From NCBI GenBank assembly GCA_021201815.1, contig JAJQEC010000023.1:1-38441 (forward strand): DNA of 38,441 bases. The letters run 5' to 3'. This document shows, piece by piece, positions 31,399 to 38,441 of this stretch. The notes beneath the pieces were generated by a model. That model saw only the letters and a program-made list of their open reading frames with translations. It made no database searches and was not told the DNA's origin. How positions within the stretch are numbered: the stretch's first letter is position 1; the number at the start of each line of letters is the position of its first letter. The translations under genes were made by a program, and so were the position numbers. Origin of the DNA: Candidatus Azobacteroides sp. (lineage in GTDB: Bacteria; Bacteroidota; Bacteroidia; Bacteroidales; WRGA01).

Positions 31399-32490
31399 TT
31401 ATTTTGCTTTAAATAACCATCGCGTTCCTACAAGTATTGTATGTGTATCGCTATTGTCTAATTGGCTGAATGAACCTTTAAAATCTGTATTAGAATACAT
31501 ATAAGCTGCATGAAAACGTAAATCTTTTGTATATTTATTTGTAAAAGGATAAAATTCTGCTACGGCTTGTATTCCCCAGCTTTCATAAGCAGTCATATCA
31601 AAACGCTTATCATGCCTTTTGTTCCAGGTCCCTTTGACAAAAGGCCTCCATTTTCCGAAGTTATATTTCAGATTGAGAGAAACAGATTGGTCTTCCACAT
31701 ATCTATATCCTAAGTCCGTATTATATACGATAGCACCGTAGTCTATATTCCGGTTTCCCAGATAATAATCTATTTCTGTAGTAAATTTCTCAATATTTAA
31801 TTGAGTTCCTAACGTTAGCCAGTTGTAGAATCTTTTGTTGCTATGTTGAAATATACCATATCCCCAACGGGTTCTTATTAATTCATTAAATAAATCTCCC
31901 TGCCACATGGCATTAAAAGCTAATGCTTTGTTTTTATATTCTTCACTGGCAAATTGGGGGGTATCAGAATTTACTACCTGTAAATTTATTATTTGTTTAT
32001 TGAATTTGTATGCCGCATTCACTCCGGTTTTATATCCGTCAAAATCCATATATACCATGGACGCCAGATAAACATCAGCCGGATTATAATCATTTTCGAA
32101 TGTGCCTATTTGTACCGATTGTTTTCCTACGGTGAATGTCCAATGCGTTCCGGCATCAAACTGAAGCCACGCATGGTCAATAGCGCCGGAATAACCTTCC
32201 CGGGGAAAAGCAGCCTGGCTTTTATTCAGGTTATGCCTTATCCGGTAGCGAATTCCCGGAACAACTTCACCGGTAAATAATAGTTTGATAGTTTTTCCGT
32301 CAAAGCCCAGTTCATCGTATTTGCCATCCATAAAACCGGCTTGCAGATCGATGCGGGTGTCAATAAATATATTTAACATAGTATCATCCCAGATCAGCCT
32401 TTGAAGTATATTTTCACTGTCTCTGAACTGGGCCTGGAGCTGGAAAGAAAAAAGTCCGGAGAGGACAAATAAAAAACAGATTTTTTTCAT
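31399..32490 (-). CDS. Outer-membrane porin (phosphate-selective porin O/P-like)
   Basis: The 363-residue product has a signal peptide (MKKICFLFVLSGLFSFQLQA) and then alternating beta strands typical of a 16-strand porin. Matches to the porin O/P pattern include FIDTRIDLQAGF, IRYRIRHNLNK, AWLQFDAGTHWTFTVGKQSVQIG and a terminal strand HTILVGTRWLFKAK. It would form a diffusion channel in the outer membrane. It lies 68 bases downstream of the asparaginase gene on the same strand, the last gene of the aspT-asdA-ansB run. A role in admitting asparagine or aspartate is inferred from context only. Confidence 0.82.
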   Translation of the reverse strand: MKKICFLFVLSGLFSFQLQAQFRDSENILQRLIWDDTMLNIFIDTRIDLQAGFMDGKYDELGFDGKTIKLLFTGEVVPGIRYRIRHNLNKSQAAFPREGYSGAIDHAWLQFDAGTHWTFTVGKQSVQIGTFENDYNPADVYLASMVYMDFDGYKTGVNAAYKFNKQIINLQVVNSDTPQFASEEYKNKALAFNAMWQGDLFNELIRTRWGYGIFQHSNKRFYNWLTLGTQLNIEKFTTEIDYYLGNRNIDYGAIVYNTDLGYRYVEDQSVSLNLKYNFGKWRPFVKGTWNKRHDKRFDMTAYESWGIQAVAEFYPFTNKYTKDLRFHAAYMYSNTDFKGSFSQLDNSDTHTILVGTRWLFKAK

Positions 32491-32558
32491 TTGTTTGTGT
32501 TTTTATAAGTAACAAGCAGTACCAGGAATTGTAATAAACTCCTGATACTGCGGAAAGA

Positions 32559-33629
32559 TTAGTATTCAGTGAACATCCGTTGTATTTCCTTATAATCTTT
32601 TGTTTTTGTAAGTGCAAGCATAAGTAATACCCGGGATCTGTATGGATTATTAAACCAGGAAGCAGAAAAACCTTGTTTATCATCATCTATTTCGTCCCAT
32701 TGAGTTGTAGGACCAGTCATGATACGTGAAGACCTTATAACTGCTATGCCCTTTTGTACCGCATTGTTTAATGCGTTTTCCAAGGCTGTTGTCAGGTTGC
32801 CGTTATCAACACCGGCAGATATGATTCCTTGTGCACCTGCCTCCACAGCAGCATCCACAAATAATGACGTGGCATTTGAATAACTTAAGACTATTTCTAC
32901 CCGTGGTAAAGAAGAAAGATTATGTATGTCAAATTCCGAATTTATTGTATGGCGTTTCAGGCTGGTACGTGTAAATATTGGCTTTCCATTGTACATATAT
33001 CCTAATGGCCCGTAATTCGGATTCTGAAAAGTACTGACACTTATCGTATTTGTTTTTGTCAGATCATCAGCTCCAAGAATACGGTCATCCATTACTACCA
33101 TTACTCCTTTACCTGCTGCAGCCGGGTCTGCTGCACAAGCTACAGCATTGTAAATATTTCTGGGACCATCTGCTCCGATTGCAGTAGAAGGACGCATTGA
33201 CCCTACCAGAATAACCGGTTTGTTGCTTTTTACGGTCAGGTTAAGGAAATACGCTGTTTCTTCCTGCGTATCCGTTCCGTGCGTTATTACTATGGCATTG
33301 ACATCATTTTGGTTTAACAATTCATTTACTCTTTTGGAAAGCTTCAGCCATACCTGGTCATTCATATCCTGGCTTCCTATATTTGTTACCTGTTCAGCCT
33401 TTATATTGGCAATATCACTAAGAGAGGGAACGGCACTTATTAAATCATCAACCGTAACTTCTCCGGAATGATAACTGGATCCTGTTGCAGAAGCTCCTTT
33501 TCCGGCAATGGTTCCTCCTGTTGCCAGTACATATACAGTGGGTTTCGTTTGTGCATGTAAGGAGCAAACGGAGATCACAAAAGTAATCAGAGCCAGAAAA
33601 AAGCTCCTTTTGTTTTTGAATGTATTCAT
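32559..33629 (-). CDS. ansB: Periplasmic type II L-asparaginase
   Basis: The enzyme hydrolyses L-asparagine to L-aspartate and ammonia. The 356-residue product has a signal peptide cleaved near residue 26 (ISVCSLHAQ), so it acts in the periplasm. All catalytic residues of E. coli AnsB are recognisable: Thr40 in ATGGTIAG, Tyr53, Ser86 in NIGSQDMND, Thr119-Asp120 in THGTDTQEET, and Lys192 in DLTKTNT. The final segment ALTKTKDYKEIQRMF also follows E. coli AnsB. It lies 19 bases after the aspartate decarboxylase gene and before a porin gene, so its product aspartate would feed the exchanger encoded at the head of the run. Confidence 0.96.
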   Translation of the reverse strand: MNTFKNKRSFFLALITFVISVCSLHAQTKPTVYVLATGGTIAGKGASATGSSYHSGEVTVDDLISAVPSLSDIANIKAEQVTNIGSQDMNDQVWLKLSKRVNELLNQNDVNAIVITHGTDTQEETAYFLNLTVKSNKPVILVGSMRPSTAIGADGPRNIYNAVACAADPAAAGKGVMVVMDDRILGADDLTKTNTISVSTFQNPNYGPLGYMYNGKPIFTRTSLKRHTINSEFDIHNLSSLPRVEIVLSYSNATSLFVDAAVEAGAQGIISAGVDNGNLTTALENALNNAVQKGIAVIRSSRIMTGPTTQWDEIDDDKQGFSASWFNNPYRSRVLLMLALTKTKDYKEIQRMFTEY

Positions 33630-33648
33630 TTTTTGAATAATTAGAATA

Positions 33649-35295
33649 TTATGATTTCTTTAGCGTACTTTTCCATGCTTCCACATATTCCATCATGGTA
33701 TGAGAGAGTTCACTACCAATAATCTGATAAGCATTGTCATCAAGGTTTGCGAGAGAAACACGTACTGACCATTCCGGGCCGGCAAATCCTCCTCCGTTTA
33801 ATAATACAACCGATGATTTTTCCGCAAGACGGAATACGATATCAACCGGTTCAAAGTTCTTTTCCAGGAATTTTATAAACTCTTTTCCATAATTTTTCAG
33901 TGCCCATTCATGTATATCAATGGTACAATAGTAGGCTGCTCTTTCCGGGTCAGGATAAATAGGAAACTCCATTCCATCCCAAAGCAATTTATACCGGTGG
34001 TGTAATAAATCGATATTATTTTGTTTGTAAATATTTCCGGTATCCAATAACGCAAAACCTGCAAATAGTAACATTTGAATTTGTTGAGGTGTAGATAATC
34101 CGGCAGTATGATTCAGTGCGACCTGACGACTGTCTGCTACAAGGCGGTCGATAAATTTGAGTTTTTTCGGATGTATCGTCAGACTTTCATATAAAGTAGC
34201 CATTTTTCCTTTTTCTTTTTCTGGTAATGCTGACAACATATCATCATAAATATTGTCTTCGTAAAGCGCAATTACACCGAGTCTCCATCCGGTTGCTCCG
34301 AAATATTTTGAAAAAGAGTAAACACAAAAGATATTTCTTGGTAAGTCATTCATCAATGAAGTAAATCCGGGAACAAAAGTTCCATATACATCGTCCGTGA
34401 GAATCATTAAATTCGGATTCAGGTTTTTTACTACCTTTATAAGGTATTTTTTACTGTCTTCCGACATTTCCACAGAAGTCGGATTACTGGGGTTTACAAT
34501 AAAAAATGCCTTGATAGATTTGTCCCCTAATTTATCCAGTTCCTCATCCGGATACTGAAAGTTTGAATTTCCGTTTTTGTCTTTTTCTGTTCCGTAAACA
34601 TAGGTTACTTTAAACTGATAACGTTCCAATTCCGGTATTTCCAGGTAAGGAGTAAAAACAGGTACTCCCAGTGCAATCCGGTCTCCTTTTTTCAATAACC
34701 GGTTTTTCATTAATGAGTCGAATATATAACACATAGCAGCAGTACCTCCTTCTGTGGCAAAGAGGTCATATTTTCCGGTTTTCTTCGGATTATTGCCACA
34801 CATTTCCTGAATAAGGTAATCATGGACAATTTTTTCTGTATGAGTAAGCATCCTTACGGGATCCGGATATTGATCTCCCACAATTCCTTCTGCCAGTTCG
34901 TGTACCCATTCATCAGCATTAAATCCATGTTTTTCTATTCCATAATTATATAACTTCTTGAGGAGGTCGATACCCGGTAAGTTTTTATTGTTTTTCAGGA
35001 AGTCCCGGAAACGCCTGGCAATGTCTTTTTTCTGGGGGATTCCTGCAATACCAGACGGGTTATTCATTACTCTTTTACATTCTTCTACTCCGAATTGTCC
35101 CAGCGTAAAGAAGGCTTCTCTGGGTACAGTCGCAGTCCAGTTCGGATTACCACGGCCGGCATTTAACATCGTTCTGACAGGTTTTTGCTGTTGTTCCGAA
35201 GCTAGGCTAATGAGATTGTCTTTTAATTCAAAAGGACTTAAGTGTTCTAACTCCTGTTCTCTTTTTCTTGTGGTTTTCAATTTTTCGATATCCAT
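33649..35295 (-). CDS. asdA: Aspartate 4-decarboxylase (bifunctional aspartate aminotransferase)
   Basis: AsdA is a PLP enzyme that beta-decarboxylates L-aspartate to L-alanine and CO2, consuming a cytoplasmic proton. The 548-residue product has the fold-type I aminotransferase layout and the family's unusually large size. The PLP lysine is Lys330 in YSFSKYFGATGWRLG. NPSNP at 268-272 and the Asp of LTDDVYG (301-302) contact the cofactor, and ATEGGTAAM (180-188) binds its phosphate. The N-terminal NAGRGNPNW (45-53) is characteristic of AsdA rather than ordinary transaminases. It lies 90 bases after aspT and 19 before ansB, in the same orientation. Confidence 0.95.
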   Translation of the reverse strand: MDIEKLKTTRKREQELEHLSPFELKDNLISLASEQQQKPVRTMLNAGRGNPNWTATVPREAFFTLGQFGVEECKRVMNNPSGIAGIPQKKDIARRFRDFLKNNKNLPGIDLLKKLYNYGIEKHGFNADEWVHELAEGIVGDQYPDPVRMLTHTEKIVHDYLIQEMCGNNPKKTGKYDLFATEGGTAAMCYIFDSLMKNRLLKKGDRIALGVPVFTPYLEIPELERYQFKVTYVYGTEKDKNGNSNFQYPDEELDKLGDKSIKAFFIVNPSNPTSVEMSEDSKKYLIKVVKNLNPNLMILTDDVYGTFVPGFTSLMNDLPRNIFCVYSFSKYFGATGWRLGVIALYEDNIYDDMLSALPEKEKGKMATLYESLTIHPKKLKFIDRLVADSRQVALNHTAGLSTPQQIQMLLFAGFALLDTGNIYKQNNIDLLHHRYKLLWDGMEFPIYPDPERAAYYCTIDIHEWALKNYGKEFIKFLEKNFEPVDIVFRLAEKSSVVLLNGGGFAGPEWSVRVSLANLDDNAYQIIGSELSHTMMEYVEAWKSTLKKS

Positions 35296-35385
35296 ATGTA
35301 TAGGTTTTTTATGTACTTATTTGACAACTAGAATATTAATATGTGTAAAAAGTAAAATTTGTCCGGACTTTTTCTTTTCCCCGGT

Positions 35386-37086
35386 TCAGCTCATTAATAA
35401 TACAATTACAACTCCCCATATGATCAGCAACGTATTACCGATTGCATATGTCGTCGTATAGGACAGGGAAGGAACTTTGCTGTGAATATTGTCTTGTATG
35501 GCACCTAAAGCGGCTGTTGTTGTTCGTGAGCCGGCACAGGCTCCTAATGTAATAGCCGGATTGAATTTAAATACAAACCGTCCTAGCATGAGTCCTACAA
35601 ACATGGGAACAATGCTGACAAAGACCCCTGCAATAAATAAACTTACTCCGGAAGCTTTTAGTCCTTCTATAAAAGCAGGTCCGGCAGTTATACCAACCAC
35701 AGCAATAAAAATATTTAATCCAAGATTATTCATTAACCAGATGGATGATTCCGGCACAGCACCGAAAGTAGGGTGTAGGGAGCGTAACCAACCAAATAGA
35801 ATACCCATAATCAATACACCTCCACTTGCGCTTAAGCTTAGAGGAATATTACCGGTTCTGAGAGTAAGACTGCCTAAAAGACCACCTAAGAAAATGCCTA
35901 AGCCTACATATAGAAGGTCGGTCACCTGAGTTGGTCGTTCTGCATATCCGATGTAGGAGGCAAAGCGGTCTACATCTACTTTCCTTCCTTCCAGTTCCAG
36001 GATGTCTCCTCTTTCTATTTTTACATTTCCCAATAAAGGTAGAGTGGTATTACCGCGGTGGATTTTACGAATTATAACTCCGTGACGTTGTTTAAGGGTT
36101 TTCAGGGAACGGAGCGTTCGGCCACTCATTTCCTTATTTGAAACAATTACCCGAAGAGATTCTGCTTTAAAATCTAATAATTCTATGTCTGCAACTTCTT
36201 CCCCGATCTGCTTTTCATCGCTTAATAAGGTATCTACCGGCCCATTAAAGACCACAATATCCCCCTTATTTATTTTAATATTCGGGGTTGGGTCCTGAAT
36301 AATTTCACCTTTCTTATTTCTTATTCTTTCAATATATACTGGCCAGCCATCTTTCAGAAGTGCTTTTTCAACTTCATCTACGCTTTTTTCCTGATTGAAA
36401 AAATCACTTGTGATTTTGAAAGCACGGAAAGTTGTTCCATCATATGCTTCTTCCAGGCTTGGGTCATCATCCCCAACAGCACCGCCTAAATTTTTTTCAT
36501 ATTCACTGATTTTCTGATCCACATCTTTTCCTAGTAATTTCGGGCCAATGGAAGATAAAAACCAGGCAGTCCCAGCTGTTCCGAAAATATAGGTTACCGC
36601 ATATGCGACGGGTATCTGGTTAATATATTCCTGTTTCTGGTCACTGCTGATAGAGAGTTGATTTATTGTATCAGTTGCTACTCCAATTACTGCAGAAATC
36701 GTGTTGGCTCCGGCTAATACTCCGGCTGCTTCACCAATTGAAAAGCCTGCAATCAATGCTGCTACCCAGGCCATAAGTAAACAACATGCACATACTATAA
36801 CTGCAAAAATAATCTGGGGAATACCTTCTTTTTTTAGACTGTGAATAAACTGAGGACCGACACTATATCCGACGGCAAATAAAAAGAGAAGAAAAAATGT
36901 TGATTTTACAGTAGGAGAGATATCAAAGTTTAACTGTCCGATTAATACTCCCATTAATAATACTCCGGTTACATTTCCCAACGAAAAACTTTTTATTTTG
37001 ATTCGCCCTACGGCAAATCCTAATGCAAGTGTTAGAAAAATGGCAAGTTCAGGAGCACTTTTCAGCGTTTTTATTATCCATTCCAT
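35386..37086 (-). CDS. aspT: Aspartate:alanine antiporter AspT
   Basis: AspT exchanges external aspartate for internal alanine across the inner membrane. Exchange is electrogenic, so together with AsdA it generates a proton-motive force. The 566-residue product has two blocks of membrane helices (about 10-185 and 385-566) around two TrkA_C/RCK_C domains (about 210-375), the hallmark of the aspartate-alanine exchanger family. Repeated GxxxG-type motifs (GVLAGANTISAVIGVATD near 131-148; LGACAGSRTTTAALGAIQD near 518-536) occupy the two halves, as expected of an internal duplication. It heads the minus-strand run with asdA, ansB and a porin. No clean sigma consensus is visible in the 298 bases upstream. 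Confidence 0.95.
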   Translation of the reverse strand: MEWIIKTLKSAPELAIFLTLALGFAVGRIKIKSFSLGNVTGVLLMGVLIGQLNFDISPTVKSTFFLLFLFAVGYSVGPQFIHSLKKEGIPQIIFAVIVCACCLLMAWVAALIAGFSIGEAAGVLAGANTISAVIGVATDTINQLSISSDQKQEYINQIPVAYAVTYIFGTAGTAWFLSSIGPKLLGKDVDQKISEYEKNLGGAVGDDDPSLEEAYDGTTFRAFKITSDFFNQEKSVDEVEKALLKDGWPVYIERIRNKKGEIIQDPTPNIKINKGDIVVFNGPVDTLLSDEKQIGEEVADIELLDFKAESLRVIVSNKEMSGRTLRSLKTLKQRHGVIIRKIHRGNTTLPLLGNVKIERGDILELEGRKVDVDRFASYIGYAERPTQVTDLLYVGLGIFLGGLLGSLTLRTGNIPLSLSASGGVLIMGILFGWLRSLHPTFGAVPESSIWLMNNLGLNIFIAVVGITAGPAFIEGLKASGVSLFIAGVFVSIVPMFVGLMLGRFVFKFNPAITLGACAGSRTTTAALGAIQDNIHSKVPSLSYTTTYAIGNTLLIIWGVVIVLLMS

Positions 37087-37300
37087 AAATTTCAGATTTG
37101 TTTATTTTTGTCAACATAATACAAATACAACAAAATATTTAATAGAATGTTCTGGGAAAATTTTTACAGGAATCAGAAAGGGATAGATAAACAGATAACA
37201 ATCAAAATATTGAAAAAAAGAGGGGGTTATGAAGAAAACCTAAGTCTTTGTGAGTCGAATATTTGAATATAGTTTTAGATACCCAATTACGAAAAAAACA

Positions 37301-37338
37301 TAAAAATGGAGTTGGTCCGACTTTAGGATCAACTCCAT
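37301..37338 (-). terminator. Terminator of the 37385-38038 lipoprotein gene
   Basis: ATGGAGTTGGTCC at 37306-37318 pairs with GGATCAACTCCAT at 37326-37338 (13 positions, one G-U or mismatch) with a seven-base loop. On the minus strand TTTTTATG and a longer T tract follow. It lies 46 bases after the stop. The rest of the 37087-37384 gap is AT-rich and presumably holds the aspT promoter. Confidence 0.8.
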
Positions 37339-37384
37339 AACTTTCTGGAATGTAGTTTTAAAAGGATTTATTTAAACAAGCATT

Positions 37385-38038
37385 TTAATAATTATAATTT
37401 CTTATAATTCCTTTCTCCTTTAGTTCTGTTACAATAGATTTTGAAAAACTTTCAGCCATGGATTTTGTTGAATTGGGATCATAACTTCTTGTTTGTGCCG
37501 AATATACTAATTCATCCCCGTCATTAATCGTATATATTTCAGCTTCCATAATATAATTTGTATTAGTTGTAAAATATCCGGGAGTATACATAGAATCATA
37601 TACTACAAGATACCGGCGGTAATATCGGTTATATCCTACGATTCGTGGGGTTGTATAACGGGTTCCCGGTGTATAATTCTGTTCTTGTTCTTTATCTATA
37701 AGAGAGATTATCATAACAGATGTATAAGAAGAGCCTTTTAATCTGTTTGTAACTTCTTCTTCTGTCAAGTCCTGAAACCCTTTAGGACCAAAAACACTGG
37801 TGGCAGACGTTGCGTTAACTCCAGCTTTTGTTAATTCCTGCACCATATTTTGCTCTACGGCATCCCTGTATTCTCTGTTTGCCATGACTCCTAATACCAA
37901 TACTTTATCCATAATATTGGCAGGTGGAGATGGTAAGCTCCAGGAAGAAATTACTTTTGTTGATTGACATGAAGTTATTAATAATATACCTGTTATAAAA
38001 ACCAGGCTTTTACTTATGATTGAATTTTTCTTTTTCAT
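37385..38038 (-). CDS. Lipoprotein, DUF4136-like
   Basis: The 217-residue product has a lipoprotein signal with Cys24 (ILLITSC) and a short QSTKVISSW segment of the type found in DUF4136-like proteins. The mature part has VLVLGVMANREYRDAVEQNMVQELTKAG (residues about 46-73), then a Tyr-rich middle (RIVGYNRYYRRYLVVYDSMY) and a beta-rich tail with AESFSKSIVTELKEKG. It may adopt an alpha/beta fold like other small periplasmic lipoproteins; no active site is evident. The upstream CDGSH gene is 15 bases away on the same strand, so the two are likely cotranscribed. Confidence 0.7.
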   Translation of the reverse strand: MKKKNSIISKSLVFITGILLITSCQSTKVISSWSLPSPPANIMDKVLVLGVMANREYRDAVEQNMVQELTKAGVNATSATSVFGPKGFQDLTEEEVTNRLKGSSYTSVMIISLIDKEQEQNYTPGTRYTTPRIVGYNRYYRRYLVVYDSMYTPGYFTTNTNYIMEAEIYTINDGDELVYSAQTRSYDPNSTKSMAESFSKSIVTELKEKGIIRNYNY

Positions 38039-38053
38039 TTTTATTACTTTATA

Positions 38054-38284
38054 TTAGTTATTGAGATTCTTTAAATGTGTGCCGTCACAAAATGGCTTAT
38101 TTTCTGAATTTCCACAACGACACAAATGATAACTTTCCTGTTGGAATATTTTTTTTGATTTTGTACAGGGTATATTATCTTGTATCCTACTGGATATTTT
38201 TATTGTAGACCCGGAGGAATAAAGGTTTAATACTGCTGCATTGTATTGAAAAACTTTTTCTTTATAGGAATATTTTGAGCTCAT
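38054..38284 (-). CDS. CDGSH iron-sulfur domain protein
   Basis: The 76-residue product ends in a complete CDGSH [2Fe-2S] site: Cys55, Cys57, Cys66 and His70 in CRCGNSENKPFCDGTH, the 3Cys-1His pattern of mitoNEET-type proteins. There is no signal or membrane segment, so it is probably a soluble cytoplasmic cluster carrier or redox protein. The N-terminal 45 residues carry a basic strand and one extra Cys (Cys40). It is the upstream gene of a pair with a lipoprotein 15 bases downstream. The 157 bases beyond its start contain an AT-rich hairpin near the window end (CTTAATATCGTT with AACGATTAAG, 38405-38430) and nothing else I recognise. Confidence 0.9.
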   Translation of the reverse strand: MSSKYSYKEKVFQYNAAVLNLYSSGSTIKISSRIQDNIPCTKSKKIFQQESYHLCRCGNSENKPFCDGTHLKNLNN

Positions 38285-38441
38285 AATGCAAATTATACTT
38301 TTATAAAAAAGTAAACAAATAATTTCTTTATAAGTTTGTAAAGAAAATTATAATCTTTCTATATATTTATTTTGCAGTGTTAAGGAAAGAGTGAAGTTTA
38401 TTTTCTTAATATCGTTTTTTAACGATTAAGGTATATAACTG

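Noticed and set aside
32414-32686. 90-codon minus-strand frame between the porin and asparaginase genes
   Set aside because: It overlaps the 3' end of ansB and the 5' end of the porin gene in another frame and lacks any motif.
34958-35461. 167-codon plus-strand frame
   Set aside because: Lies antisense to asdA and aspT, both with conserved catalytic or family motifs; no motif of its own.
35489-35929. 146-codon plus-strand frame antisense to aspT
   Set aside because: Pro/Lys-rich shadow of a membrane protein; no supporting start region or similarity.

Overview
The window looks like an ordinary chromosomal segment of a low-GC member of the Bacteroidota, most likely order Bacteroidales. The evidence is the set of lineage-restricted families (DUF4290 beside murA, DUF4251, a DUF6515-like secreted protein, Bacteroidales-type lipoproteins with SC lipoboxes) and repeated promoter matches to the Bacteroidota sigma consensus (TTTG, about 20 bases, TAnnTTTG). 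Genus cannot be fixed from the sequence alone. No prophage, plasmid or CRISPR locus is visible. The only mobile-element trace is a decayed IS256-type transposase.

Layout. 1-5 kb: a secreted low-complexity protein, then the minus-strand run tsaB - DUF4290 - murA and a flippase-like membrane protein. 5-7.7 kb: rsmA - YcxB-like - mgtE on the plus strand. 7.8-9.6 kb: an S41 peptidase lipoprotein and a DUF4251 lipoprotein. 9.6-12.1 kb: a three-gene ABC importer (permease, ATPase, binding lipoprotein). 12.2-19.1 kb: pgk, a radical SAM/SPASM protein, a fused NAD(P)HX epimerase/dehydratase and recQ. 19.1-19.95 kb: a gene-poor junction with the IS256 relic and an unusual array of 22-base repeats. 20-25 kb: fabG, a KAS III-like enzyme, a TetR regulator, tRNA-Arg(CCU), recO and an OmpA-family protein. 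25.5-28.3 kb: rplM - rpsI - rpsB - tsf with candidate RNA control elements. 28.3-31.2 kb: a small membrane protein and two lipoproteins sharing a C-terminal domain. 31.4-37.1 kb: the most coherent metabolic unit. 37.4-38.3 kb: a lipoprotein and a CDGSH iron-sulfur protein.

How genes work together. The minus-strand run aspT - asdA - ansB - porin reads as one route for asparagine: an outer-membrane porin, a secreted asparaginase, an inner-membrane aspartate/alanine exchanger and a cytoplasmic aspartate 4-decarboxylase. Exchange plus decarboxylation is known in other bacteria to build a proton-motive force; adding a periplasmic asparaginase and a porin would let asparagine or released aspartate feed it. 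The TetR - KAS III - fabG group is probably a small regulated fatty-acyl unit. The ribosomal block carries a strong hairpin in the rplM leader and a terminator-like stem between rpsB and tsf.

The least explained items are the 22-base array at 19769-19932, the paired lipoprotein family with its 727-base spacer, and the RNA structures in the ribosomal operon. Promoter and terminator calls are by eye.
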